From Streptomyces soli (GTDB taxonomy: Bacteria; Actinomycetota; Actinomycetes; Streptomycetales; Streptomycetaceae), in contig NZ_RJVR01000180.1 of assembly GCF_003999195.1 (NCBI RefSeq), positions 1 to 51,250 of the forward strand: a DNA stretch of 51,250 nt, given 5' to 3'. Of the stretch, positions 37,626 to 45,746 are shown one piece after another. How positions within the stretch are numbered: position 1 is the stretch's first letter; each line of letters starts with the position of its first letter. Both the position numbers and the translations under genes were made by a program. The notes beneath the pieces are model-generated. The model did not search any database and was not told where the DNA came from. It saw nothing but the letters and a program-made list of their open reading frames with translations.

Positions 37626-38642
37626 ATGGCACGTGACGTACGAACGCTCCCCAAGGCACACCTGCACCTGCACTTCACCGGCTCCCTGCGGCCCAGCACA
37701 CTGCTCGAGCTGGCGGACAAGTACGGTGTGCACCTTCCCGAGGCCCTGACCTCCGGCGAGCCCCCGAAGCTCCGCGCGACGGATGAGCGCGGCTGGTTCC
37801 GTTTCCAGCGGCTCTACGACAGTGCGCGGGCGGTGCTGCGGGAGCCCGAGGACATCCAGCGGCTGGTCCACGAGGCCGCCGAGGAGGACGCCAGGGACGG
37901 CTCGGGCTGGCTGGAGATACAGGTCGACCCGACCTCGTACGCACCCCGCCTGGGCGGGCTCATCCCGACGATGGAGATCATCCTCGACGCGGTGGAGACC
38001 GCCTCCCGGGACACCGGGGTGGGCATGGCCGTGATCGTCGCCGCCAACCGCATGAAGCACCCGCTGGACGCCCGGACGCTGGCGCGGCTCGCCGTGCGGT
38101 ACGCCGACCGGGGCGTGGTCGGCTTCGGGCTCTCCAACGACGAACGGCGGGGCCTGGCCCGGGACTTCGACCGCGCCTTCGCCATCGCCCGGGACGGCGG
38201 GCTGCTGGCCGCGCCGCACGGCGGCGAACTCTCCGGCCCCAGCAGTGTCCGCGACTGCCTCGACGACCTCCACGCCGGGCGCGTCGGGCACGGGGTCCGG
38301 GCGGCGGAGGATCCGCGGCTGATGGCGAAGCTCGCCGAACGGCAGATCACCTGCGAGGTGTGCCCGGCGTCCAACGTTGCCCTGGGCGTCTACGAGAAGC
38401 CCGAGGACGTGCCGCTGCGCACGCTCTTCGAGGCCGGTGTGCCGATGGCGCTCGGCGCCGACGACCCCCTGCTCTTCGGCTCGCGGCTGGCCGCGCAGTA
38501 CGAACTGGCCCGGGACGCGCACGCCTTCACCGACGAGGAGCTGGCCGAGCTGGCCCGCCAGTCGGTGCGGGGCTCCCGCGCCCCGGAGGACGTACGGGAC
38601 CGGCTGCTGGCCGGCGTCGACGGCTGGCTCGCGGCGGGGTGA
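37626..38642 (+). CDS. add: adenosine deaminase
   Basis: The enzyme hydrolyses adenosine or deoxyadenosine to inosine and ammonia. Zinc ligands and catalytic residues are in place: H14 and H16 in HLHLHFTGS, H198 and E201 in HGGE (HAGE in many homologues), H222 in VGHG, and D279-D280 in LGADDP. Length (338) is typical. Some Streptomyces carry two or three paralogues; substrate could also be adenine or a modified nucleoside, which motifs alone do not settle. Confidence 0.92.
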   Translation: MARDVRTLPKAHLHLHFTGSLRPSTLLELADKYGVHLPEALTSGEPPKLRATDERGWFRFQRLYDSARAVLREPEDIQRLVHEAAEEDARDGSGWLEIQVDPTSYAPRLGGLIPTMEIILDAVETASRDTGVGMAVIVAANRMKHPLDARTLARLAVRYADRGVVGFGLSNDERRGLARDFDRAFAIARDGGLLAAPHGGELSGPSSVRDCLDDLHAGRVGHGVRAAEDPRLMAKLAERQITCEVCPASNVALGVYEKPEDVPLRTLFEAGVPMALGADDPLLFGSRLAAQYELARDAHAFTDEELAELARQSVRGSRAPEDVRDRLLAGVDGWLAAG

Positions 38643-38673
38643 GCGCCGGGGGCGCCGTAGGCGGCGTCAGGCG

Positions 38674-38751
38674 ATGCCGGCCCGGACGGTCTGCGTCGGC
38701 GACCCGGCGACGGTCAAGCAGGTGGTGGGGGTGGGCGGCGCCAAGGGCTGA
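38674..38751 (+). CDS. possible 25-residue ORF between add and murB
   Basis: An ATG frame ending in KQVVGVGGAKG lies 31 nt after add and 14 nt before the convergent murB stop. There is no strong ribosome-binding site (a GCGTCAGGCG stretch precedes it). I do not recognise it; it may simply be intergenic sequence. Confidence 0.2.
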   Translation: MPARTVCVGDPATVKQVVGVGGAKG

Positions 38752-38765
38752 CGCGCGGAAGGCTG

Positions 38766-39821
38766 TTACAGGCTGACGCCGACCGTCACGGGCTCGTTGA
38801 CCAGCGTGACGCCGAAGGCCGCGTGAACACCGTCCCGCACCTCACGGGCGAGGGCGAGGAGGTCCTCGGCCTTCGCGTGGCCGCGGTTGGTCAGGGCGAG
38901 CGTGTGCTTGGTGGAGATCCGGGCCGGTCCCGAGCCGTAGCCCTTGGTGAAGCCCGCCTTGTCGATCAGCCAGGCGGCGGAGGTCTTCACATGGCCGTCG
39001 CCCGCCGGCCAGCCGGGCGGCGCCGCCTCGGGGCCGAGGCGGTCGTGCACGCGGCTGATGAAGGCGTCGTACTCGGCGTCGCTCAGAACGGGGTTCGTGA
39101 AGAAGGAGCCCGCGGACCAGGTGTCGTGGTCGTCAGGGTCCAGGACCATGCCCTTGCTCGCGCGCGTCCTCAGCACGGTCTCGCGGGCGAGCGCCAGCGG
39201 GACGCGCCCGCCGGGCTCGACGCCGAGCGTGCGGGCGACCTCGGCGTACTTGACGGGCGCGGACAGCCCGCCCGCGTCCTCCAGGTCGAAGCGGACGCGG
39301 AGCACCACGTAGCGGGCCGGGTCCGCCTTGAAGCGGCTGTGGCGGTAGGAGAAGGCGCAGTCCGCGTTCTTGACGGTCACCACCGCGCCGAGGTCGCGGT
39401 CGTACGCGACCACCTCGGCGATCGTGGCCGACACTTCCTGGCCGTACGCGCCCACGTTCTGGATCGGCGTCGCCCCGGCCGAGCCGGGGATGCCGGCCAG
39501 GCACTCGATTCCGGCCAGCCCCGCCTCGACGGTCCTGGCCACGGCGTCCGTCCAGACCTCGCCGGCGGCGAGTTCGAGCCGCGTACCGTCCAGGCCGAAG
39601 CCGGTGGTGGCCATGCGCAGCGCGGTGCCGTCGAAGCCGTCGTCGCCGATCACCAGGTTGCTGCCGCCCCCGATGATCAACAGCGGGGTGCCGGAGTCGT
39701 CCGCCTCCCGCACCGCCGCGACGACCTCGTCGTCGGTCGTGGCCGTCACCAGGCGTGCGGCGGGGCCACCCAGGCGGAAGGTCGTCAGCGGGGCAAGCGG
39801 GGCGTCGTACGTAACGGTCAC
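38766..39821 (-). CDS. murB: UDP-N-acetylenolpyruvoylglucosamine reductase
   Basis: MurB uses FAD and NADPH to make UDP-N-acetylmuramic acid for peptidoglycan. The 351-residue protein has the FAD-binding sequence PLLIIGGGSNLVIGDDGFDG, the GIPGSAGATPIQNVGAYGQE motif, YRHSRFK, and SAGSFFTNPV with the proton-donor serine; AAWLIDKAGFTKG follows. The GTG at 39821 is chosen from the family N-terminus YDAPLAPLTTFRLGGPA; an in-frame GTG two codons later is possible. Confidence 0.95.
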   Translation of the reverse strand: MTVTYDAPLAPLTTFRLGGPAARLVTATTDDEVVAAVREADDSGTPLLIIGGGSNLVIGDDGFDGTALRMATTGFGLDGTRLELAAGEVWTDAVARTVEAGLAGIECLAGIPGSAGATPIQNVGAYGQEVSATIAEVVAYDRDLGAVVTVKNADCAFSYRHSRFKADPARYVVLRVRFDLEDAGGLSAPVKYAEVARTLGVEPGGRVPLALARETVLRTRASKGMVLDPDDHDTWSAGSFFTNPVLSDAEYDAFISRVHDRLGPEAAPPGWPAGDGHVKTSAAWLIDKAGFTKGYGSGPARISTKHTLALTNRGHAKAEDLLALAREVRDGVHAAFGVTLVNEPVTVGVSL

Positions 39822-39858
39822 GCGGTTCAGCTTACGCAGCGCCGTGTGGGGGCCGTCT

Positions 39859-39926
39859 CCGGTGCCGGTCCGGGGCCTCCGGGGCTGGGAGTCCTGGACC
39901 GTCCGGGCCCCCCGGACCGGCACCGG
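39859..39926 (-). terminator. hairpin after the DHA2 exporter gene
   Basis: Arms of 17 nt (CCGGTGCCGGTCCGGGG and its complement) with a 34-nt internal part begin 3 nt after the exporter stop, separating it from murB. Confidence 0.65.
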
Positions 39927-39929
39927 GGA

Positions 39930-41363
39930 TCAGACGCGTACGGGCTCCGTGGCGCGCTCGCGCGCCGCCGGGACCGACGGACGCCGGAAGCGGGGAGCCG
40001 TCAGGGCGGCAAGGGACCCGAGGGCAACGGCGGAGGCGCCGGCCCAGAGGGCAGGGGTGAGGCCGTCGGCGAAGCGCGCGGCGGACTCGTAGCCGCCCTG
40101 GGCGGAGAAGACGGAGGCCAGGACGGCGATGCCGAGCGCGCCGCCCACCTCACGCAGGGCGTTGTTCGCACCGGAGGCGATGCCCTGCTCCTCGGGACGG
40201 ACGCTGCTCATGACGAGGTTGGCGCTGGGCGCGAAGAACAGGGACATCCCGATGCCGCTGATGACCATGGCCGGGAGCTGGGACGCGTACGACACGTCGG
40301 GCGAGACGACCAGCGCGAAGAGCGCGAGGCCGACGGCCTGCAGGGCGAGCCCGGTGGCGACCACCGGCCGTCCGCCGATGCGGTCGGAAACGGCGCCGGC
40401 GATCGGGGCCAGGAGCAGCGGCATGCCGGTCCAGGGCAACATCCGTACGCCGGCCTCCATCGGGGAGTAGCCGCCGACGCCCTGCAGGAACTGGCTGAGC
40501 AGGAAGATCGAGCCGAACATGCCGAGGAACATCAGCAGGCTGGCCGCGTTGATGGCGGAGAAGGCGCGGCTGCGGAAGAGCCGCATCGGCAGCATGGGGT
40601 TCTTGCCGCGGATGCCGTGGCGGACGAACCCGCCGAGCAGCGCGGCGCCGACGATCAGGCCGGTCAGGACCCAGGTGCTGGTCCAGCCGTCGGCGTTGCC
40701 GCGGATGAGGCCGTAGACGAGGCCGAAGAGGCCGCCGCTGGCGAGCAGAGTGCCGGGGATGTCGAGGCGGGCATTGGCGCCACGGCTCTCGTCGAGGCGC
40801 AGGCGGGCCAGCGGGATGAGGAGAAGGCCGAGCGGGACGTTCAGCCAGAAGATCCAGTGCCAGGAGACGTGCTCGGTCAGCGCGCCGCCTATGAGCGGAC
40901 CGGTAGCGACGGCCACACCGTTGGCCGCGCCCCAGATGCCGAAGGCGGCGCCGCGGCGTTCGGCCGGGACGGCGGCCGTGAGCAGGGTCAGGGTCAGCGG
41001 CATCAGGATCGCGGCGCCGACGCCCTGGACGGCGCGGGCGACGATCAGCTCGCCCATGCCCGGAGCGAGCGCGGCCGCGGCGGAGGCGGCGGAGAAGATG
41101 CCGATACCGATGACGAAGAGCTTGCGGCGGCCGAAGCGGTCACCGAGCGCGGCGCCGAACATGAGGAGGACCGCAAAGGTGAGGGTGTAGGCGCTCACGG
41201 TCCATTCGAGGTCTGCCAGGCCGCCGCCGAGGTCCTTGCGGATGGAGGGGAGGGCGGTGGTGACGACGAGGTTGTCGAGCGCGGCCATGAAGCCCGCGAC
41301 GCTGGTGATCACCAGCGCCCAGGCGACGGAGCCGCGCCGGGTGGTGGTGCCTGGCTCTTGCAT
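39930..41363 (-). CDS. DHA2-family (14-helix) MFS drug exporter
   Basis: A 477-residue membrane protein of the EmrB/QacA type that likely pumps hydrophobic or cationic compounds out using the proton gradient. Motif A (GDRFGRRKLFVIG) lies between helices 2 and 3 and the antiporter motif C variant (VAVATGPLIGGAL) in helix 5; the first helix carries the DHA2-type AALDNLVVTTALPSIRKDL. It is downstream of the tetR gene at 41452-42009 and has an 18-nt palindromic operator upstream. Substrate unknown. Confidence 0.9.
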   Translation of the reverse strand: MQEPGTTTRRGSVAWALVITSVAGFMAALDNLVVTTALPSIRKDLGGGLADLEWTVSAYTLTFAVLLMFGAALGDRFGRRKLFVIGIGIFSAASAAAALAPGMGELIVARAVQGVGAAILMPLTLTLLTAAVPAERRGAAFGIWGAANGVAVATGPLIGGALTEHVSWHWIFWLNVPLGLLLIPLARLRLDESRGANARLDIPGTLLASGGLFGLVYGLIRGNADGWTSTWVLTGLIVGAALLGGFVRHGIRGKNPMLPMRLFRSRAFSAINAASLLMFLGMFGSIFLLSQFLQGVGGYSPMEAGVRMLPWTGMPLLLAPIAGAVSDRIGGRPVVATGLALQAVGLALFALVVSPDVSYASQLPAMVISGIGMSLFFAPSANLVMSSVRPEEQGIASGANNALREVGGALGIAVLASVFSAQGGYESAARFADGLTPALWAGASAVALGSLAALTAPRFRRPSVPAARERATEPVRV

Positions 41364-41384
41364 GACTCCCCCTGCGATGGTGTT

Positions 41385-41402
41385 AGTTATTGACCAATAA
41401 CT
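41385..41402 (-). promoter_or_regulatory. TetR-type operator upstream of the exporter
   Basis: AGTTATTGACCAATAACT is a perfect palindrome with 8-bp arms and 2-bp centre, 21 nt before the exporter start. A close variant lies over the tetR promoter (42018-42035). The AT-rich site stands out from the surrounding GC-rich DNA. Confidence 0.7.
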
Positions 41403-41451
41403 TTTACGGACATACGGATGGGCGTGTCATGCACAGCGATGGGTCAGCAGG

Positions 41452-42009
41452 TCAGCCGGGATAGCGGTCCGCGTAAAGCTTCCCGATGCCCGCCCAGCAG
41501 CGCTCGCCCTCGCCTATGCCGAGGGCGACCAGCACATTGACGAGCATGCCGGTGCCGAAGAACTCGGCGGCCTCGCCCTCGTCGACGCCGGTGCGGGCCA
41601 CGACGTAGGACCACAGCTCCATCCAGCCGCGCCGGCAGAACTCGCGGATCTCGTCGTCGTCGACCGAGGCGACGTACATCTGGAGCTGCATGCGCAGGGT
41701 GTCGTTCCCGCTGATCAGCTCCGCGTACCCCATGCACATCTTGCGGAAGGCGGCTTCGCCCTCCAGGCCCTCGGTCACCTGCTCGAAGTACTGCCGGATG
41801 CTCTGGAAGCAGCGCTCGGCGGCGGCGAGGAAGAGGCTCTTCTTGTTCGGGAAGAGCCGGAAGAGATACGGCTGCGACACACCGATGCGCTTGGCGATCA
41901 CACCGGTGGAGGTGCCGTTGTAGCCGGTCAGACCGAATTCGGTCACCGCCGCCCGGATCGCCGCCTCGCGGCGCTCGTCGGCTGTCATCCGGATTCCGTC
42001 GCTTGCCAT
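41452..42009 (-). CDS. TetR-family repressor
   Basis: A 185-residue regulator: helix-turn-helix at about 33-59 (TSTGVIAKRIGVSQPYLFRL, then FPNKKSLFLAA) and a C-terminal ligand/dimer domain with WMELWSYVVARTGVDEGEAA. The ATG at 42009 follows a predicted promoter so closely that the mRNA is probably leaderless. It most likely represses itself and the adjacent exporter through the two matching palindromes. Confidence 0.92.
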   Translation of the reverse strand: MASDGIRMTADERREAAIRAAVTEFGLTGYNGTSTGVIAKRIGVSQPYLFRLFPNKKSLFLAAAERCFQSIRQYFEQVTEGLEGEAAFRKMCMGYAELISGNDTLRMQLQMYVASVDDDEIREFCRRGWMELWSYVVARTGVDEGEAAEFFGTGMLVNVLVALGIGEGERCWAGIGKLYADRYPG

Positions 42010-42016
42010 GCCAAGT

Positions 42017-42046
42017 AAGTTATCAATCAATAACAAGCAGGGTCAA
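42017..42046 (-). promoter_or_regulatory. tetR promoter with overlapping operator
   Basis: TTGACC (42041-42046) and TAACTT (42017-42022) are spaced by 18 nt on the minus strand; transcription would start at or next to the ATG at 42009. The operator-like sequence AGTTATCAATCAATAACA (42018-42035) matches the exporter operator at 14 of 18 positions and covers the -10 and spacer, ideal for autorepression. Confidence 0.6.
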
Positions 42047-42109
42047 GGGGGATGCGGCGGCGGAATGTCCCGCCACCGCACCTCTCGTAGTGAGTCTCCG
42101 GGCCCGCCC

Positions 42110-42544
42110 TCAGGCCAGCCGGACCACGGCCCGCGACATGCCCAGCACCTTCTGGCCGTCGGCGGTCGCGGTGAGGTCCACCCGGACCGTGCGCTCCTGG
42201 TCGTCCAGCTTGGCGCCGACCTTGGCGGTGACCTCGATCAACGCGCCCTTGTCGTCGTTGGGGACGACGACCGGCTTGGTGAAGCGGACCCCGTACTCGA
42301 TGACCGCGCCCGGGTCGCCGACCCAGTCGGTGACGACGCGGATCGCGGAGGCCATGGTGAACATGCCGTGCGCGATGACGTCCGGCAGCCCGACCTCCTT
42401 GGCGAACGGCTCGTTCCAGTGAATGGGGTTGAAGTCGCCCGAGGCGCCCGCGTACTGGACGAGTGTGGCGCGGCTCACGGGAAACATCTGGGCGGGCAGC
42501 TCGGTGCCGGCCTCGACCTCGTCGTAGGAGATCTTCGCGGTCAT
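42110..42544 (-). CDS. MaoC-like hydratase/dehydratase (HadB-like subunit)
   Basis: A 144-residue single hot-dog domain. The (R)-hydratase motif YAGASGDFNPIHWN gives catalytic D37 and H42, followed by IAHGMFTMASA. Together with the preceding gene it resembles the mycobacterial HadA/HadB dehydratase pair, which is also encoded next to rpmG and secE-nusG. In a streptomycete it probably hydrates or dehydrates an acyl thioester; the substrate is unknown. Confidence 0.9.
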   Translation of the reverse strand: MTAKISYDEVEAGTELPAQMFPVSRATLVQYAGASGDFNPIHWNEPFAKEVGLPDVIAHGMFTMASAIRVVTDWVGDPGAVIEYGVRFTKPVVVPNDDKGALIEVTAKVGAKLDDQERTVRVDLTATADGQKVLGMSRAVVRLA

Positions 42545-42546
42545 GG

Positions 42547-42999
42547 TCAGCTCTCCTCCGGTGCCCGGGACACCAGCTTCATCAGCGCGGTCACGACGTG
42601 CTCGCCGCTCTCGTCCCGCACATCGCCCCGTACGTCGATGACATCGTTCCCGGCGAGGGACTTGATGGCGTCGATGGCCACCGTCACGGACAGCCGGTCC
42701 CCCGCCCGGACCGGGCGGGTGTAGCTGAACTTCTGGTCGCCGTGCACCACGCGGCCGAAGTCCAGCCCGAGTTCGGGGTCCAGGACGACCTGCCCGGCGG
42801 CCCTGTACGTGATCAGGAAGGGGAAGGTCGGCGGGGCGATCACGTCGGGGTGACCGAACGCCTTGGCCGCATCCGGGTCCGTGTAGACAGGATTGGGATC
42901 CCCGACCGCCTCGGCGAACTCGCGGATCTTCTCGCGCCCCACCTCGTAGGGAGCGGTGGGCGGATACGTCCGCCCGACGAAGGACTGGTCCAGCGCCAT
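42547..42999 (-). CDS. UPF0336 family FAS1-like dehydratase domain protein (HadA-like)
   Basis: The 150-residue protein is a hot-dog fold lacking the full Asp/His hydratase pair (FAEAVGDPNPVYTDPDAAKA takes its place), so it likely serves as the substrate-binding partner of the downstream MaoC protein. It begins MALDQSFVGRTYPPTAPYEV after AGGAGGTGCC; a longer in-frame start is less likely. Two nucleotides separate it from the partner gene. Confidence 0.9.
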   Translation of the reverse strand: MALDQSFVGRTYPPTAPYEVGREKIREFAEAVGDPNPVYTDPDAAKAFGHPDVIAPPTFPFLITYRAAGQVVLDPELGLDFGRVVHGDQKFSYTRPVRAGDRLSVTVAIDAIKSLAGNDVIDVRGDVRDESGEHVVTALMKLVSRAPEES

Positions 43000-43052
43000 C
43001 GGCACCTCCTGTTGGAACAAACGCTGTGGATCAAACGCCTGGAGTCAAACGC

Positions 43053-43088
43053 CACGAGGCCGCCCCCGGTTGCGGGGGCGGCCTCGTG
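43053..43088 (-). terminator. terminator after rpmG
   Basis: A perfect 16-bp stem (CACGAGGCCGCCCCCG) with a 4-nt loop lies between rpmG and the HadA-like gene. Confidence 0.85.
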
Positions 43089-43105
43089 TTGCGTAAAGCC
43101 TGAGA

Positions 43106-43270
43106 TCAGCGCGTTTCGCGGTGCGCGGTGTGCGCGTTGCAGCGCGGGCAGTGCTTCTTCATCTCAAGACGGTCCGGGTCGTTACGCCGGTTCTTCTTGG
43201 TGATGTAGTTCCGCTCCTTGCACTCCACGCAGGCCAGCGTGATCTTCGGGCGGACGTCGGTGGCGGCCAC
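43106..43270 (-). CDS. rpmG: 50S ribosomal protein L33, zinc-binding type
   Basis: The 54-residue protein reads [20 protein letters not shown] and has a second pair CPRC, so the four-cysteine zinc site is complete. This is the zinc-replete paralogue; zinc-free L33 copies are usually elsewhere under Zur. GTG start at 43270 behind AAGGAG. Confidence 0.97.
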   Translation of the reverse strand: MAATDVRPKITLACVECKERNYITKKNRRNDPDRLEMKKHCPRCNAHTAHRETR

Positions 43271-43317
43271 GTGAGTGCTCCTTGACGAACGGGTAATAGA
43301 ATGTGAACACAGCAAGA

Positions 43318-43353
43318 GTAGCCGATTGAAGGACCGATCCCACAATCGGCTAC
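43318..43353 (-). other. hairpin between tRNA-Met and rpmG
   Basis: A 10-bp stem (GTAGCCGATT) with a 16-nt loop starts 7 nt past the tRNA-Met 3' end. It may end or process the tRNA transcript. Confidence 0.5.
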
Positions 43354-43359
43354 ACAGGG

Positions 43360-43432
43360 TAGCGGCGACCGGACTTGAACCGGTGACACAGCGATTATGA
43401 GCCGCTTGCTCTACCGACTGAGCTACGCCGCT
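43360..43432 (-). tRNA. tRNA-Met (CAT), elongator
   Basis: A 73-nt cloverleaf with acceptor AGCGGCG/CGCCGCT, D-arm GCTCAGTCGGTAGAGC, anticodon loop CTCATAA and T-loop GTTCAAGTC. It lacks the three G-C pairs of initiator tRNA in the anticodon stem, so it is the elongator or, less likely, a CAU isoleucine tRNA. Confidence 0.93.
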
Positions 43433-43478
43433 GCGATGAAGAGACAACCCCTCGGACGGCGGGTCAGCTGATCATCAG

Positions 43479-43551
43479 AGCCCCCATGCGGAATCGAACC
43501 GCAGACCTTCTCCTTACCATGGAGACGCTCTACCGACTGAGCTATAGGGGC
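43479..43551 (-). tRNA. tRNA-Thr (GGT)
   Basis: A 73-nt cloverleaf with acceptor GCCCCTA/TGGGGGC, anticodon loop ATGGTAA in a TCTCC/GGAGA stem, T-loop GTTCGATTC and discriminator U. Tandem with tRNA-Met. Confidence 0.95.
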
Positions 43552-43770
43552 GAACGGGGAAGACATTACACGGTCCGCCGCCGAAGGTGAAATCCGTATC
43601 TGCGGGGCACACCGGGCGCTGCCTGCGGTGTCACGCAGGTCACTTGGGGAGGCGGCTCGCCCCTCCGGAGGGTGACGGCACCGGTACGACTATTCGCCTC
43701 TTACGGGACGCATCGGGTGCCGCGCCCTAGGCTCGACTGCGTGATCTTGCCTCCGGCCTCGAGGAGCGCG

Positions 43771-45006
43771 ATGACCGACAGCCCGCCGCAGCCCTCCGTG
43801 GCCGCCACCGACACCCCCCTTCTGCTGTGCGGTGCCCGCCTCGCCGACGGCCGCACCGTCGACGTGCGGCTGGGCGGTCCCCGCATCGAGGCCGTCGGCA
43901 CCGCCGGCAGCCTCGCCGCCAGCTGTCAGGCCCCCCGCATCGACCTCGGCGGCTATCTGCTGCTGCCCGCCCCCGCCGAGCCGCACGCCCACCTGGACAC
44001 CGCGCTCACCGCGGACTGCGGTGGCCCGCCCTCGTACGAGGAGGAGGACGTCCAGCGCCGGGTCACCGAGGCGGTGCTGCTGCAGCTCGGGCACGGCGCC
44101 ACCGCGATCCGTACGCACGTCAGGATCGGCGACGTCGCCGGGCTGCGCGCCCTGGAGGCCGTGCTGCAGGCCCGGCGCGCCTTGCGCGGGCTGGCCGAGC
44201 TGCACGCCGTGGCCGTGCCCCGGCTGCTCACCGGCACCGCCGGGGCGGACGGGCTCGCCGTGCTGCGCGACGCGCTGAAGATGGGCGCCGGGGTCGTCGG
44301 CGGCTGCCCGGACCTTGATCCGGATCCGGGGGGCTACGTCGAGACGGTGCTCGGCGTCGCCGATGAGTTCGGCCTCCCCGTCGACCTGCATACGGAAGGC
44401 GGCGACCCTGCGCGGCTGGCCCGCCTCGCCGCCATGGCCGGAGGCCTGCGCCCCGGCGTCACCATCGGCCCCTGCGGCGGCCTGGCCCGGCTCCCCCGCG
44501 ACTCCGCCGCCCGCGCCGCCGACCAGCTCGCCGCCGCCGGGGTGTCCGTCGTCGCCCTCCCGCAGGGCGGCTGCGGTGCCCTCGAGTCCGTACGCCGGGG
44601 GCCTGTCGCCCCAGTACGGGCGCTGCGCGCCGCCGGGGTGCGGGTCGCGGCCGGCAGCGGGGCCCTGCGCGACCTGGCCAACCCGGTCGGGCGCGGCGAC
44701 CCGATGGAGGCGGCCTTCCTGCTGGCCTCGTACGGGGAGTGCGACGCCGCCGAGGCCTACGGCGCCGTCAGCGGCCGGGCCCGGGCGGTGCTGGGGCTTC
44801 CGGAGGTACGGATCGAGGCGGGCTTCCCGGCGGAGCTGCTGGCGGTGCGGGCCGACCGGATCGAGGCCGCGCTGTCGCTCGCGTACAGCCGGATCGTCAT
44901 CCACCGGGGGCGGGTGGTGTCCCGGACCAGCGCGGTGCGGGAGTTCACCGACACGCTGGCGCTGGATCTGCCCCGGCAGACGCGGAGCCGCGAGGATCCG
45001 GCCTGA
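43771..45006 (+). CDS. amidohydrolase-superfamily protein, cytosine-deaminase-like, altered active site
   Basis: A 411-residue protein. The first metal pair is present in PAPAEPHAHLDTAL, the TIM-barrel strand VDLHTEGGDPARL matches the third histidine, and RDLANPVGRGDPMEAAFLLA matches the C-terminal part of cytosine deaminases. However, where these enzymes have a histidine after strand 6 (usually SH) this has TIGPCGGL, and where the catalytic Asp precedes the RDP-like segment it has AAGSGALRD. So it may be non-catalytic or act on another substrate. ATG behind GAGGAG. Confidence 0.75.
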   Translation: MTDSPPQPSVAATDTPLLLCGARLADGRTVDVRLGGPRIEAVGTAGSLAASCQAPRIDLGGYLLLPAPAEPHAHLDTALTADCGGPPSYEEEDVQRRVTEAVLLQLGHGATAIRTHVRIGDVAGLRALEAVLQARRALRGLAELHAVAVPRLLTGTAGADGLAVLRDALKMGAGVVGGCPDLDPDPGGYVETVLGVADEFGLPVDLHTEGGDPARLARLAAMAGGLRPGVTIGPCGGLARLPRDSAARAADQLAAAGVSVVALPQGGCGALESVRRGPVAPVRALRAAGVRVAAGSGALRDLANPVGRGDPMEAAFLLASYGECDAAEAYGAVSGRARAVLGLPEVRIEAGFPAELLAVRADRIEAALSLAYSRIVIHRGRVVSRTSAVREFTDTLALDLPRQTRSREDPA

Positions 45007-45023
45007 GGCGTAGCGTCGAAGAC

Positions 45024-45686
45024 ATGCGCATTGTGATCGCTGGTGGACACGGACAGATCGCGCTGCGGCTGGAGCGGCTGCTCGCCGGGCGCGGAAACGA
45101 CGTCGCGGGCATCATCCGCGACCCGGACCAGGCGGAGGACCTGCGCGCGGTCGGCGCCGATCCACTCGTCCACGACCTGGAGAAGGCCTCCGTCGAGGAG
45201 ACCGCCCACGCCATGCAGGGCGCCGACGCGGCCGTCTTCGCGGCCGGCGCCGGGCCGGGCAGCGGACCTGCCCGCAAGGAGACCGTCGACCGCGGCGCCG
45301 CCGTACTCTTCGCCGACGCCGCCGAGCGGGCCGGCGTACGCCGCCATCTGATGATCTCCTCCATGGGAGCCACCATGACGCCTTCGGCGGGGACCGACCC
45401 CGTCTTCGCCGTCTACCTCCAGGCCAAGGCAGCCGCCGACGCCGACCTCCAGGCCCGCACCGGCCTCGACTGGACCATCCTGCGCCCCGGCCACCTCACC
45501 AACGACCCCGGCACCGGTCGCGTGAAACTCGCGGCCCACACCGGGCCCGGCTCGGTGAGCCGGGACGACGTGGCGGCGGTGCTGGCGGAGCTGATCGACA
45601 CGCCTTCGACCGCCGGGCTGACGCTGGAGCTGATCCAGGGTCAGACGCCGGTGGCGGTCGCCGTGAAGAACGTCGCCGGGAACTGA
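45024..45686 (+). CDS. NAD(P)-binding protein, atypical SDR
   Basis: The 220-residue protein starts MRIVIAGGHGQIALRLERLL, with a GGHGQIA dinucleotide-binding motif, and contains RHLMISSMGA and LDWTILRPGHLTNDPGTG, features of the YbjT/YwnB-like NAD(P)H-binding group. It lies 17 nt after the amidohydrolase gene on the same strand, suggesting co-transcription. Function unknown. Confidence 0.85.
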   Translation: MRIVIAGGHGQIALRLERLLAGRGNDVAGIIRDPDQAEDLRAVGADPLVHDLEKASVEETAHAMQGADAAVFAAGAGPGSGPARKETVDRGAAVLFADAAERAGVRRHLMISSMGATMTPSAGTDPVFAVYLQAKAAADADLQARTGLDWTILRPGHLTNDPGTGRVKLAAHTGPGSVSRDDVAAVLAELIDTPSTAGLTLELIQGQTPVAVAVKNVAGN

Positions 45687-45746
45687 CGGACCAGAACTTC
45701 CCCCTGGTGGCGGGACTCTTTCAGCCGTTCGGCGCCCCCGGCTCCG

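Noticed and set aside
43559..43770. A promoter for the amidohydrolase gene
   Set aside because: No hexamer pair with acceptable spacing could be found by eye, so no site is annotated.
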